This document shows, one piece after another, positions 54,435-64,000 of a stretch of 64,000 bases of DNA. Position 1 is the stretch's first letter, and each line of letters begins with the position of its first letter. Source of the stretch: Poa pratensis (Eukaryota; Streptophyta; Magnoliopsida; Poales; Poaceae); the NCBI GenBank assembly GCA_947311845.1, contig CAMZMU010000052.1, positions 137,965,733-138,029,732 on the forward strand, written 5' to 3'. Below the pieces are notes generated by a model. It saw only the letters and a program-made list of their open reading frames with translations. It ran no database searches and was not told where the DNA came from. A program made the position numbers and the translations under genes.

Positions 54435-54445
54435 AGGGCACTGGT

Positions 54446-55520
54446 GTTTCTTCGCTTCTGGTATGTAACACACCGCCTGTTTTCTCATACCGTATCAGAC
54501 AGGGAAAAGGTCCAAAATAAATTTTAAACTTGTAGACGAAAATTAAATCAAACCCTAAACTATGAATCCTGAAATTGACACTATGAACTATCAAATCCTA
54601 GTCTATTTTGGACTTTGAACCTATTTGTCTCACCGAGAATATTATAATCCCGGCCAGGATAACGTGCTACACTTACTTTGTGAATCTGGTGGAAGCAGGT
54701 AGCTAGCTTTTCACGCTAAATTGCCAAAGCAATATCAATCAAGAGTTCAAGACGTGTGGAGCTAGCACATCTACCTCTCATGCAGATGCACCCAGAAAAC
54801 GGTACTAGTACATGGAGAGAGATGGTGTGTCTCCGGAGGAGGAATAGAACGGTAGACCCATAATAATAACAAAGGACCGAGCCTTGTGTCAATTAATGTG
54901 AATATCTTGGCACATGTGACTGATTTTTCGATAAATATGGCCCTCTGCCGAATGCTATTGTCAAAAATAGCACCAACCAATTTTTTTTAATCAAATCTAG
55001 CCCTGGCGGGAAGCACAAAAAGCGACATGTGTCTTCCCGCCTGTACAGTTGGCGGAAAGCCACTTACAACCGGACCTGCAGGCGGAAGGTCTCTTCCCGG
55101 CACTTGAGGTGGCGGGAGGTAACTTCGTGCTGTGTCACATGTCATTCCTTAGGGCATGTGTCAATGCATCATCTCTTAGCACGATATCATAGGAGTAATA
55201 AATATTCAAGATATAACCAGTACGCATCGTACCTTATGTTGTATCTACATTTAATGATTTGGAGCTCATGCATATATATGATTGGATTAGAATCATTTTT
55301 TACCTATGACGGAATTGACAAGTTTAAAGTGCAAATTTCGGACATTAAGAATTAAGGGTCTGAAGCAGACGCGAACTCTCTGCAGCGTAACAGAAGAACA
55401 GAACAATTGATGTGTCGTGCATCTACGCGATAATACTTGTTTTTGTTTCTTCCTCTCTTTTTAGTGGACGTTTTTTTCCTTCTTATTTTTAGGGAAACAG
55501 CACACAAAGCGTAGCCTCTC
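54446..55520. other. Intergenic, no gene seen
   Basis: Contains three GGCGG(A/G)A.G motifs (CTTCCCGCC / GGCGGAAAG / GGCGGGAGG) between 55000 and 55125, possibly degenerate repeats. The other open frames lack coding features. Confidence 0.35.
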
Positions 55521-56095
55521 GTATAGCTGGCCTGTTTCCGTTCTCAGCGCGGCCTGCAGGGGACTGGGGATCAGCGCGGGATCAATCGGTGTAGCCTGGC
55601 CAGCCCAGGCCACATGATGGGCTGGCTGCTGGCTCGCGCCGCCTAAAGTGCTTCCGCGGATGGCCCATTTATAACAGATTCGTTATTCCTTCTTTTCTGT
55701 TTTTGTTTTCTGTTTTCTCTTTCTTTTTTTCTGTTTTTCTCGTTTATTTTTTCTGATTTTGAAAATGTTCTGATTAAAAAAGTTTCATATCTGAATATTG
55801 TTTAGATTTGAAAAATTGTTCAGATTTTAAAATGCTCATATTTGAAAGAAAAAATCAGTTTTGAAAAATGTTCAGATTTCAAAAATATTCATATTCTAAA
55901 AAAAACACAGATTTGTAAAATGTTCATATTTTAAAACTATTCAGATTGAAAAATGTTCTTTATCTTTCTTTTATGTATCTATTTTTATTTTTGTGTTTTA
56001 ATGAGTTAAATTAAAAATAGGATACTTAAACACAAAATAAAAGAAAAGGACAATAGAAAAGTAAAAAAAAAATAGGAGCGAAACAGGCCAGCCCA
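55521..56095. repeat. AT-rich degenerate repeat block bounded by inverted GGCCTGTTTC
   Basis: 55690-56070 is built of loose copies of TTTGAAAAATGTTCAGATT (about 20-24 bp). GCTGGCCTGTTTC at about 55530 and its complement GAAACAGGCCAGC at about 56081 bracket it. This could be a DNA transposon with AT-rich subterminal repeats, but the ends and duplication are not resolved. Confidence 0.45.
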
Positions 56096-56939
56096 TTAGC
56101 TATTCCTTCAGGTAGGCTACGCCACCACACCGCAAATGGCTGTGTGTAGGAGCACCCGTTTGGATGTGACGGAGCTCGCGACAGCACGAAGCGTCTTGGG
56201 GTGAAAAGTCTTATCCCGTTCCACGTTTTCGACGGCGAGTGTCTGTAAGAACACGTTGTCTCTAGGAAATTTGTTGATGTCACTACTATATTTAACTCGT
56301 ACATATTGTCCTACTCATATGTTATTAAAGTATTGTGAGACGTTAACGCTCACACACAAGACGAGATGCACCGTGACTCCTGATTCATTAGGTCCAAAAC
56401 TGGAATGCTGATTTCAACCACTCATTTGGCTCGACGCTCCAACTCCGATGGGGGTTGACGGGAGAGGACGTCCTGCCATAGTGATCCAAAAGATCATGGC
56501 AAAATTGACAAGCACAAGATGAGGCGACGACCCATCATTCGTGGGTGGAACCCAAGACTGGTGAAGGAAGCCGTCGGAAGTGACCATGGCCAGTCGGTGC
56601 AACACGAGCCGAGGTGGCGAGAAGGCAAGGGTAAGGCGACTGAGGAGGATGAGGACGTCGGGAGGGCTGAGACAAGGCAACCGCGGAGGAGATGGATGTG
56701 CCGTTGGGAGGTAATGGCAGCATTGGTGGCCTAGATTTCTTCACTCTGAATCTGCCTTGTATGTGAACGTGGGAAATAACTGCCATGTGTTTTTGCACTG
56801 CCAAGGCATATGAACCGTGATTTAATATCTGGAGCGGAGCTAGTAGGTGCACACATCTCGTATGGTAAATATACCTTAGTGCCCTATAAGGTAAGATTGA
56901 TTGACGGAGTCAAGAGATGGAGATCTTGGTTTAGCAGCG
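56096..56939. other. Intergenic, no gene seen
   Basis: Several short open frames on both strands near 56414-56734 read through a G+C-rich patch without recognisable motif. Confidence 0.35.
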
Positions 56940-57480
56940 GCTGCCTGTCCTTTTCTTTCGTGAAAGGTATGATCTAGAGTGTGATTTTTATCCCGTGATT
57001 GGGTGCTTGGCGTAGAATGAGTGGAGCATACTAGGAATGCCGAATGCTCTCTCAGTGAGGGAGCTCTGTTGGAGAAGAGTGGGACTAGAAAGAGGGAATA
57101 CCCATGTCAGGACATGTAAGGCCAATAGTTGAGGTACCTGGATCCAGACAGGTGGTGGTATCACACCCTTCTCAAAGGAACCGTATGTGAGACTCTCGCC
57201 TCATATGGCTCCGTCCTGGAATCTGGACCCCCCCCCCCCCCCTTTTCCTTTGACCAACGGGTCCTCAAACCCATGGGGGTTACGAATCATTCATTCATTG
57301 ATTGATTCAAGGTAGCTTTAGCCATTGTGGGTAGAAGCTAGTCGCCAGAAGCGAAGCGATCTTCCGGGCTCACGTGGAGTCGGCAAATTTCGAAGGCCGA
57401 GCGCTCCCTCCCGAGGGGGGGGGGGACTATGTATAGGTAGCTCCCTATCTGCACATCGATCGGTTGATGGACGATTCAGT
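56940..57480 (-). other. Probable mitochondrial DNA insertion (NUMT) with group II intron 3' end
   Basis: On the minus strand a structured segment ends with a canonical group II domain V (57178-57211), followed by GGTGTGATACCACC and a domain VI-like stretch, then sequence that looks like flanking organelle DNA (to about 56940). Upstream are purine-rich segments typical of plant mitochondrial introns. A 15-base C-run (57228-57242) and an 11-base G-run (57415-57425) are nuclear decay or sequencing noise. I cannot name the donor intron. Limits are approximate. Confidence 0.55.
57178..57211 (-). ncRNA. Group II intron domain V
   Basis: Exactly 34 nt on the minus strand: GAGCC...GGTTC closing stem with the AGC catalytic triad, GAGGCGAGAGTCTC upper helix with a GNRA (GAGA) loop, and the two-base bulge region. 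It differs from the usual plant organelle sequence at three positions, all compatible with loss of constraint in the nucleus. Confidence 0.75.
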
Positions 57481-57889
57481 GGTGAACAAGTATTAATCGT
57501 AGTCATGAGAAATATAAGAATGGATTAGTCATTACTAGTAGAAAACCGATCTACTTCGTAGAGCACTGACGCCGACGTGGGAGGCATGCGGGCCCAAAGT
57601 GGAAAGTGGAAAAGGGATCTCCCCACGCGAGAGACACACGTGAAATATCGGGATCATCTATATAGCTACAGGGAAAGCGCAATTGATCAATGTGTGTATA
57701 TGTGCTTATAATACAGCAGAACTAAGAACCAACTTGTTATTATATGGCTAGGAGGTTATTGTATCCTTAGTCTACGAGAGTTTAAACCAAAGACATATGT
57801 CTCATAAAGATAGAATATTATTTCATTGAAAGTCGACGTTCTCTCGGAGGTACTCATAAGTGTAGGATCTACGTGCATGTTCATATATA

Positions 57890-57917
57890 CTAGATTCCCT
57901 GGCGCGGCTTGCCGCGC
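57890..57917 (-). other. Helitron 3' terminus hairpin
   Basis: GCGCGGC-TT-GCCGCGC stem (57902-57917 on the plus strand), a 7-8 nt spacer and CTAG at 57890-57893, with T as the next minus-strand base. Confidence 0.75.
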
Positions 57918-57991
57918 GCCACCCGTCGTTGACACTGTTTTACAATTTGCAAAACGTTATAATAAACTTTTTTAATATGACACAATCGTCA

Positions 57992-58240
57992 ATAACTATT
58001 ATACATAGTAGTGACATATAGGTTTAGAGCAAATCACAATGCTCTTACATATACAAAATCTACATAGTCTCCAGGTTAGATAGGTTTTTCATTACAACAT
58101 CTACAATCATCACTGGAATTCAAATTATAAAACGGTATGATAACCATCATGACATTGTGGTGAAATAACTACTATACATAGCAGTGGTATTACAGGTTTA
58201 GAGCAAAGCACAATGCTCTTAGATACACACAAGTGTACAT
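57992..58240. repeat. Duplicated ~70-bp segment in the Helitron 3' region
   Basis: ATAACTA.TATACATAG.AGTG...AGGTTTAGAGCAAA.CACAATGCTCTTA occurs at 57992-58063 and 58166-58240. Another pair, AGGCTGTCATTTTAAAAGGA, is at 58703 and 58797. Confidence 0.75.
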
Positions 58241-59239
58241 ATATAAGACTTCAGGATAGTAGGTCTTCAAGGGGGATAGCTTCATCAACATCTCCTCAAG
58301 CAGGACAGTGGTTGGAATCTCAACAACCTCCTTGTGAGACTGGGAAATATGGATGAAATTAACAATCAGATGGCAACAGTGTCATTACTAAGGATAGTGA
58401 CTATGTAAGTAAATATAGTTACCTATCTTAAGTTTTCCCATTGTTAGATAGAATACAATGGTACTGGAAAGTACTATCTGATTAACAATTAGGACCAGCC
58501 AAACATGCATTGCAAGGCCGAAAGGTGATATTTCGCATTCAGATGGTAGATAGTTAAATCATTCTTAGTTGTATAAGGAACACAATATCATATTAGAAAC
58601 ATGAGCAGTAAAAGAAGCATCGACATGGGAAATAATCCAAAGGACGATGCCTTTGGAATTGATTACAATTTAGATTCGGAACCATACACGACGTTAACTA
58701 AAGGCTGTCATTTTAAAAGGAAGTACTTCTATCAAACGTTGATAGTTCGTGGAATTTTTGTCTTAGAAGGCCTAACAGAAGTACCAGGATAATAGAGGCT
58801 GTCATTTTAAAAGGAAGTACTCCTATCAGACGTGGTTAATTCGTGCGTTACTCTTACATGCATTTCAAGGTCAAAAGGCACTATTTGGCACTCAAAAGGT
58901 AAATAGCTAAATCAAGAACTGTGAATGGGATAAAACCAAGGAATTATAATGTGTGAAACTCATTATTCTTAGTGGTTGTAGAATGTGTATTTCACACAAT
59001 ATGAGATTAACTAAAAAACTCTTATAAATGAAGGTGGATTTTCTTTCCTAGAAGGCGTATTAGAGGTACCAAGATGCAAGGAAATAACATAAATAATAGA
59101 GAAACAAAGGTACATAAGCATGGATAACAGGAATAACCATAGCAAGTAATTAAGGATCTTGGTACCTTCGGAAAAATGAAAAAACCTAATTGAATGAAGA
59201 AAGGAAAAACATAGATAGTAGTCAGGAGTATCTGTAAAA

Positions 59240-59720
59240 GTTTCTGGCATGTCGGAAGGCCCTGGGAGCTCATCAATTGGAGTAAAAGCAGAGGTGCATA
59301 TGGGATAATACATGAGAGTACCAATCATCTCTAGCACATATGTGTATCTACTAAATCTGATCATGAACTGGTCCTATTTAGCTATGTTTCTTGGGCAAAC
59401 CAGAAACCTTTTTTAGCTCATAAACCTTTCTATGAACTGGTCAACACACTCCGTTAAAATTTCAACATACATATGGTTTCCTGAAACAAATGAGCAAAGA
59501 TTATTTCATAGACAACAGGACTACAAACTAAGGAAGTAAAAACAACACAACTCTATACCTGTATGTCCAGGAACACCATGTGATTGTTTTATGGGCCCAC
59601 CATACGTGCCTCCACGATGCTGGTATAGCCTACAGACGTAGACTTTAATCGTCCAGTGGCAGATGTTTAGATTGAGGTCAATCAAGGATTGATCTACATC
59701 TAGACATAAAAAAGAAAACA
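59240..59720 (-). pseudogene. RPA-like (OB-fold) remnant of the Helitron
   Basis: Plant Helitrons carry a replication protein A-like gene thought to bind single-stranded DNA. One exon reads IDLNLNICHWTIKVYVCRLY then HRGGTYGGPIKQSHGVPG (59545-59700), the start of an RPA1/DUF223-type OB fold. After an intron-like gap, the next reads NHMYVEILTECVDQFIERFM (59415-59475) and FSRYTYVLEM ... TPIDELPGPSDMPETFTDT (59240-59355). Stops between these blocks show it is decayed. Confidence 0.65.
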
Positions 59721-59906
59721 CAATGATAGGCAAATAAATAACTGAAAATTAATACAGCACAACATACACAATAGCAGAATGCATTGGATATACATGTGCC
59801 AACTGTGGCAAACAAAATGACAGGCTTGTAGGCAGCACAAAATAGACAAATAACATGACAAACACGACTATCTATTCGAGCATCCAGTGCACAAAAGACA
59901 GACATA

Positions 59907-60066
59907 TAGGGGTGGGCAAAAACCGTTTCATGGTCTAAACAGGTTTGGGCTAGTTCAACTTTTTGTACTACAACTAAATTTCTGATTGGATTTGTGAAGG
60001 AACTTGAGCTAGCTTACAATGGACGGTTTTAACCGGTTTGCACGGTTTGGGATTTGCACACCCCTA
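59907..60066. mobile_element. hAT-type MITE inside the Helitron
   Basis: 160 bp with ends TAGGGGTGGGCAAA and (complement) TAGGGGTGTGCAAA. Near-perfect 8-bp duplications CAGACATA (59899-59906) and CAGACAGA (60067-60074) flank it. It has no ORF. It inserted into the intron-like spacer between the helicase and RPA remnants. Confidence 0.8.
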
Positions 60067-60312
60067 CAGACAGAGTGTGTCCCTCACAAAATACAGGTGG
60101 AAGTAAACAGGGGAGAATAAACAGTATATATAAGCAAAGAAGCTAGGCATCCTAGCCTGTCATTACAACAGCTTTCAAGACACCAGCAAGATCCAAGATT
60201 AATCAAAGCCTAAGAAGCACAATCAGAGCACCCTTCTTTAGAAGCAGCCCGTGTGGCAGGAAATTGGGCACAATGATTGCATTTAGAATGAGAGCTGAGG
60301 TACTCTCTAACA

Positions 60313-60537
60313 TCAGTAGACATCATCGTTGATTTCCTCGGCTATATAATATGTCGGCGCCAATATAGCTCGCTGGCTTAAATACATGGAATCTTGGTAG
60401 TTAGAGACAAAGTCTGTATATACAGCATCTACAAAGTCTTTTCGTCCTGTGACCTCCCAGGACAGATAGGCACAACCGGAACAGACGAAAAACTCACCGA
60501 AGCTATATTTTTGCTGTGTAACAAAACTATACCACAT
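60313..60537 (-). pseudogene. Helitron helicase fragment (Pif1-type C-terminal part)
   Basis: 74 residues: FGEFFVCSGCAYL..., then KDFVDAVYTDFVSNYQDSMY and SQRAILAPTYYIAEEINDDV. The Y.DF..NY.D..YL.QRAILAPT....INDDV pattern is that of the Helitron Pif1 helicase just after motif IV. The upstream ATPase motifs are absent nearby, so it is a fragment. Confidence 0.6.
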
Positions 60538-62210
60538 AGCTGCTAATGTTCAAATATTCAGCTATCAATATACCTGGTAACAAAGACCAATGGCATGGGT
60601 AAATGCAATTACATGTGGATCTAGGCAGTACCAACAGATAATCTCCACTCTAAAGGAAGAGTCTATTCCTACGGAAATGTCATACATGGATGCATAAAAT
60701 AAATAGAAACATAGCCTATTCTAAAATGCACAACAATACCAGCGTACTGGCAACATAAACGGTGGTCTAGGGACACAGGAATATCCTAAAATAACAGAAC
60801 CAGAACCAAACTAAAAACCATTTCCACCATAGCACAAATATATTATCTCCCTTCAACCAAAGTTATCTGAATCTGGAACAAACTGCCTATAACATTCATA
60901 GATATCACATCTAGCACAAGAAACCATGGATCAAAATCTATTAACAGCAAAAACTTCAGGGCAATCTAGATGAAACAACACTATTAGACATAATCCCCAA
61001 GCTTACCAGCAATCTTCAGGCAGCACTCCCGAATGATGCGGCGACCTGCAAAAAAGAGTAAATAACACCGCAACCCTCAGGTATTGAACAGAAAAGCGAA
61101 GCCCACAAACTGACCCATTTTCATATAAGAAAACTACGATAAAAAAACAATCACTGGATGTGCCTTTATCTTAAAAAGGTGCAATAGAGTAGTTGCTCTC
61201 CGGTAAGAGCAAATTCAACACATATGGAAAAGATACTGGAATGTACAAATACATAGTATATATATGTAGCATTAAGAGAAAAACATAAAGAAGAATAAAC
61301 TTACTTATCACTTGGAAGAAACCACATATGGTAAAATTGTTCCCCATCCAAGCTTAAAAAATTGAACAATCATCTTATTAGTTAACAACACCAGTACATA
61401 ATTTAGCAAAAACTGTGTGACTGTATATTCGTAATACCAGGAGGAGAGCATTAAAAATTCAAAAAGCAAGTGAATATTTTTCTTAGTGAAAAAGAACTAT
61501 CCTAATTATCTACATTTTCATAGGTGATCAAGTAGATCTTCAGCTTAACTACAAAAATCAGAAAGTAGGTAGACATTATTAATTTTAAAGTTTCAAGCAA
61601 CATGTCGAGTTAAGAAACTAAACATGTTTAAACTGTGCTCCATTGTAAAAATAAAAATAAATAACTCTAGTATATGATAAATATAGAAAATGTGGATACC
61701 TCCATGTTCAAAAAGGCGGCATGGCAGTATATTTGGATCATAAGTGGCAAATCAAGTACATACAAAACAGTGTACACAAACATATGAAGGAACCTGATCT
61801 AAAGATGAGTGCTCTAACTTAAAAGGAAGAATAAAATAACTTAAGACTGGACAACAATATTTATTGCTCATAGTATATGATCTGAACACATGGAGTCCAA
61901 ATACAAACCGATGAAAAACTGAAAGCAGCACTTGAACAACGACAATGGGATCCAAACGGTTACCTCGATGCAAAAGTGACGCAAAGAACATAAATCTGGT
62001 TGACGGCGAGATGATTTTGGGCATAGATATGAATAAATTGGGTATTCAATCATTCATCACCAAAATTCTTGAGCCATTCACTCTGTGGTAAGCCGACCAA
62101 GAAGCTGACATGAAAAAAAACACGACTCGCTGATGAAATTGAAATATGTAAAAATGTGCAGTGTTAAAAGGCAACCAAATCATGCTTCACATCAGCATAT
62201 CAAAGTTTTT
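60538..62210. other. Helitron interior, no gene seen
   Basis: AT-rich on both strands with only short open frames (for example 61752-62024, minus) lacking recognised motifs. It could be introns of captured or decayed genes. Confidence 0.35.
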
Positions 62211-64000
62211 TCAGTACACGATAAATCCGTAATGAAGAAAAATAATGAAACATGTGACTATATAGCTGCAGGTGATTTTTATTGAACAAAAATAAAGATC
62301 CCCAACTTGCAAAGTTGCAATATGGTCGAAAGGGCCAACCTTTACGTGCCCAAAGAGCAAGATTTTAGCCCAATCTTCCACTTCCAGTGCTAAACTGATT
62401 CGAGTTGGATCAATAAAAATAGAGTTCATCTAAGTGACCTTTAAATCATTATTTTACAGATGAGATAAATGAGGTCTATTTCTAGAGCTGCGAGCAGATC
62501 CATCATATGCTATTCATGAACCTGCAAGAATCATATGTAGTAAGTACCTATAAATATTTGAACCCAATGAAACAAATATTTAAGTGTCATACACCTAGCC
62601 AAGCTAATTATACCATGAAGGAATATGAAAAGGGGCAAAATAAAGCATATACCTCCCACACAGGAAAGATAACAAAGAAAAAATAGAGGAGACATTTCAA
62701 CTGATCTTACCTTAATTTGTCATATATTTTTCTTGGATTTGATGAAAAAATCATAGTGATATAGCACCATTTATTCACTACCCATGAAGTGTTCCAGCAT
62801 ATACTTCAACCAATGTTCAAGCTGCAGCTAGCTCCAGCAATAATATGCTCACCAGATTCTAACCATAGGATCAGATATCGCCAGATGTTTCAAACCTCAC
62901 ACAAGATCGGGAAGATCTTAGGCGGGAGGGGCGGAGGAGGGTGGCGGCAGCCGCAAGCAAAAGGGCTAGGGTTTTCTCACAACACCAAAATAGCTTGTTG
63001 GCACATAAAGAATGCTAGTGTTGAGACAAATCGAACCAGGCATCTTGTTAGTCTATATGTAATATGTCTGTAGATTATTTCTTGTAGTCATCTGAAAGTT
63101 ACAACCAGATGCAACATCCAGATTTTCATTACCCATAATGACGAACTGCCCAACCTACAATGTAGGATTGTGCCATATCTATTGAAAGTTGGAACCAACT
63201 GTAGTATTTAGAAGCTAGCAGGTAATATTTACATACAGCTAGCACCTAGAATAAGCAAATTTAATTTTTCACAGTTTTAAACAAATAACACAGAGCACCG
63301 ATGTATTTCTTTCTATATTAATGATTTTATCAAAAAACCGATAGACGATACCTACAGCTGTATGTACAAACTGATTGTGAAATAGACAAAGAGTATACAG
63401 TTTGAAGTACATACCATTAATGGAGGAACCTTGATTGTAAAACAATTTAACTCGTAATAGTAGACAACAGACTGCTTTGCTCCATTACCACCGGAAATAA
63501 CATCTGCGCTCCAACAACATGCCAAGGCACCATCGATGTATGGAATTCAAGAACCATGACCTAAAAAGGAAAAACACGAATGGGAAGCCTTCATGCTGGA
63601 TGGGTTTTCGGTGGTGGATGTCCTGATTACCTTATTAAATCAAGGGTCTAAAAAATGAACTACAATAAACCCTTTACCTCCTTTGCAAACTGAAACTTCC
63701 CATACTGAGATCCAAATGGGGCTGAACATAACAATACTTCCCATGAAATCCAACAAAAAAATCCTGGATCAAATTTACATGTATCAATTAACATTCATAC
63801 AAATCAGAGTGCAGTTTGGGAATCAATCAACCTGAACTTTGACTTCAGGTAGATCGGCGCAGAAAATTCAGACCCGGTAAAATGATGTCGAACTTGCAAA
63901 GAAGAAGCAAAGTGCACAAATAATCACATAAAGAGCTCACCTCTGAGATCATCAGTACCTCTAAGGTAGTTTATGATTTGATTTCTTGTTATACAAATCG
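62211..64000 (-). other. Possible captured gene pieces in the Helitron interior
   Basis: A minus frame (62429-62211) reads MNSIFIDPTRISLALEVEDW then AKILLFGHVKVGPFDHIATL, followed by a splice-like site; I do not recognise it. At about 62920-62990 the minus strand has AAAACCCTAGCCCTTTTGC and GCCGCCACCC, a typical plant 5' leader. At 63410-63520 another stretch (GGNGAKQSVVYYELNCFTIK) could be an exon. Helitrons often carry such exon scraps. Confidence 0.3.

Larger units (their letters stand above)
57890..64000 (-). mobile_element. Degenerate Helitron, 3' end at 57890, 5' end beyond the window or unresolved
   Basis: On the minus strand the sequence ends GCGCGGCAAGCCGCGC - seven bases - CTAG, followed by T. 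This is the Helitron 3' hairpin plus CTRR inserted between A and T. Upstream on the same strand lie remnants of RPA-like single-strand DNA-binding protein (59240-59720) and of the Pif1-type helicase (60313-60537), in the order expected for plant Helitrons (helicase, then RPA). No Rep (HUH) motif was found within the window. The right limit is unknown. Confidence 0.72.

Noticed and set aside
57228..57425. Long C and G homopolymers as biological features
   Set aside because: Runs of 15 C and 11 G are as likely to be sequencing or decay artefacts in the mitochondrial insertion.
1..64000. A new multi-gene defence or metabolic system
   Set aside because: Neighbouring genes are unrelated host genes and transposons. 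Nothing shows operon-like or co-functional clustering.

Overview
This window is nuclear DNA of a grass, most likely a Triticeae species (wheat, Aegilops or barley relatives). The evidence is two plant genes with grass-type intron-exon structures, an HKT1;4 sodium transporter and a galacturonokinase, lying in a large mass of nested transposons whose ends resemble Triticeae repeat families. Only about 8.5 kb is ordinary genic DNA. No organism label was given, so species is inference.

Layout. 1-2255: a decayed Mutator-like (MULE) transposase with one recognisable intron. 2270-15358: a tandem array of about 306-327 bp units, split by a Copia LTR retrotransposon at 2758-14489 (5-bp TSD tatag, 1.33-kb LTRs) that carries an extra ORF after pol. 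15738-17487: two small convergent hypothetical genes, each frame-shifted. 18033-24900: Harbinger/PIF-type elements, one nested in another, then a PIF transposase remnant split by a 4.06-kb LTR retrotransposon (20356-24413, TSD ccgtt) with no gag or pol. 24936-25466: a truncated HKT1;4 copy. 25500-26390: the 3' end of a LINE. 26687-37742: a LINE with a 15-bp TSD, interrupted by a 5.9-kb antisense LTR-derived block with non-matching ends.

38035-41183 (minus): HKT1;4 in three exons, with a TATA box and a 140-bp foldback upstream. 42847-43114: a Stowaway MITE. 43370-44513: a non-LTR retroposon. 46728-51874 (minus): galacturonokinase in 14 exons. 52229-52381: a hAT-type MITE. 53666-54434: a short retroposon with TSD. 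56940-57480: a probable mitochondrial insertion containing a group II intron domain V. 57890 to the end: a degenerate Helitron on the minus strand, with its 3' hairpin terminus and helicase and RPA-like remnants.

The two host genes are unrelated in function: root/shoot Na+ transport, and salvage of galacturonic acid from cell-wall turnover. The transposons record a clear order of insertion. Each main host-gene reading frame is broken only by one-base losses, mostly in G/C-rich DNA. These could be sequencing errors as easily as real lesions, and this decides whether HKT1;4 and galacturonokinase are functional here. I found no prokaryotic-type system, CRISPR array, tRNA or rRNA gene.
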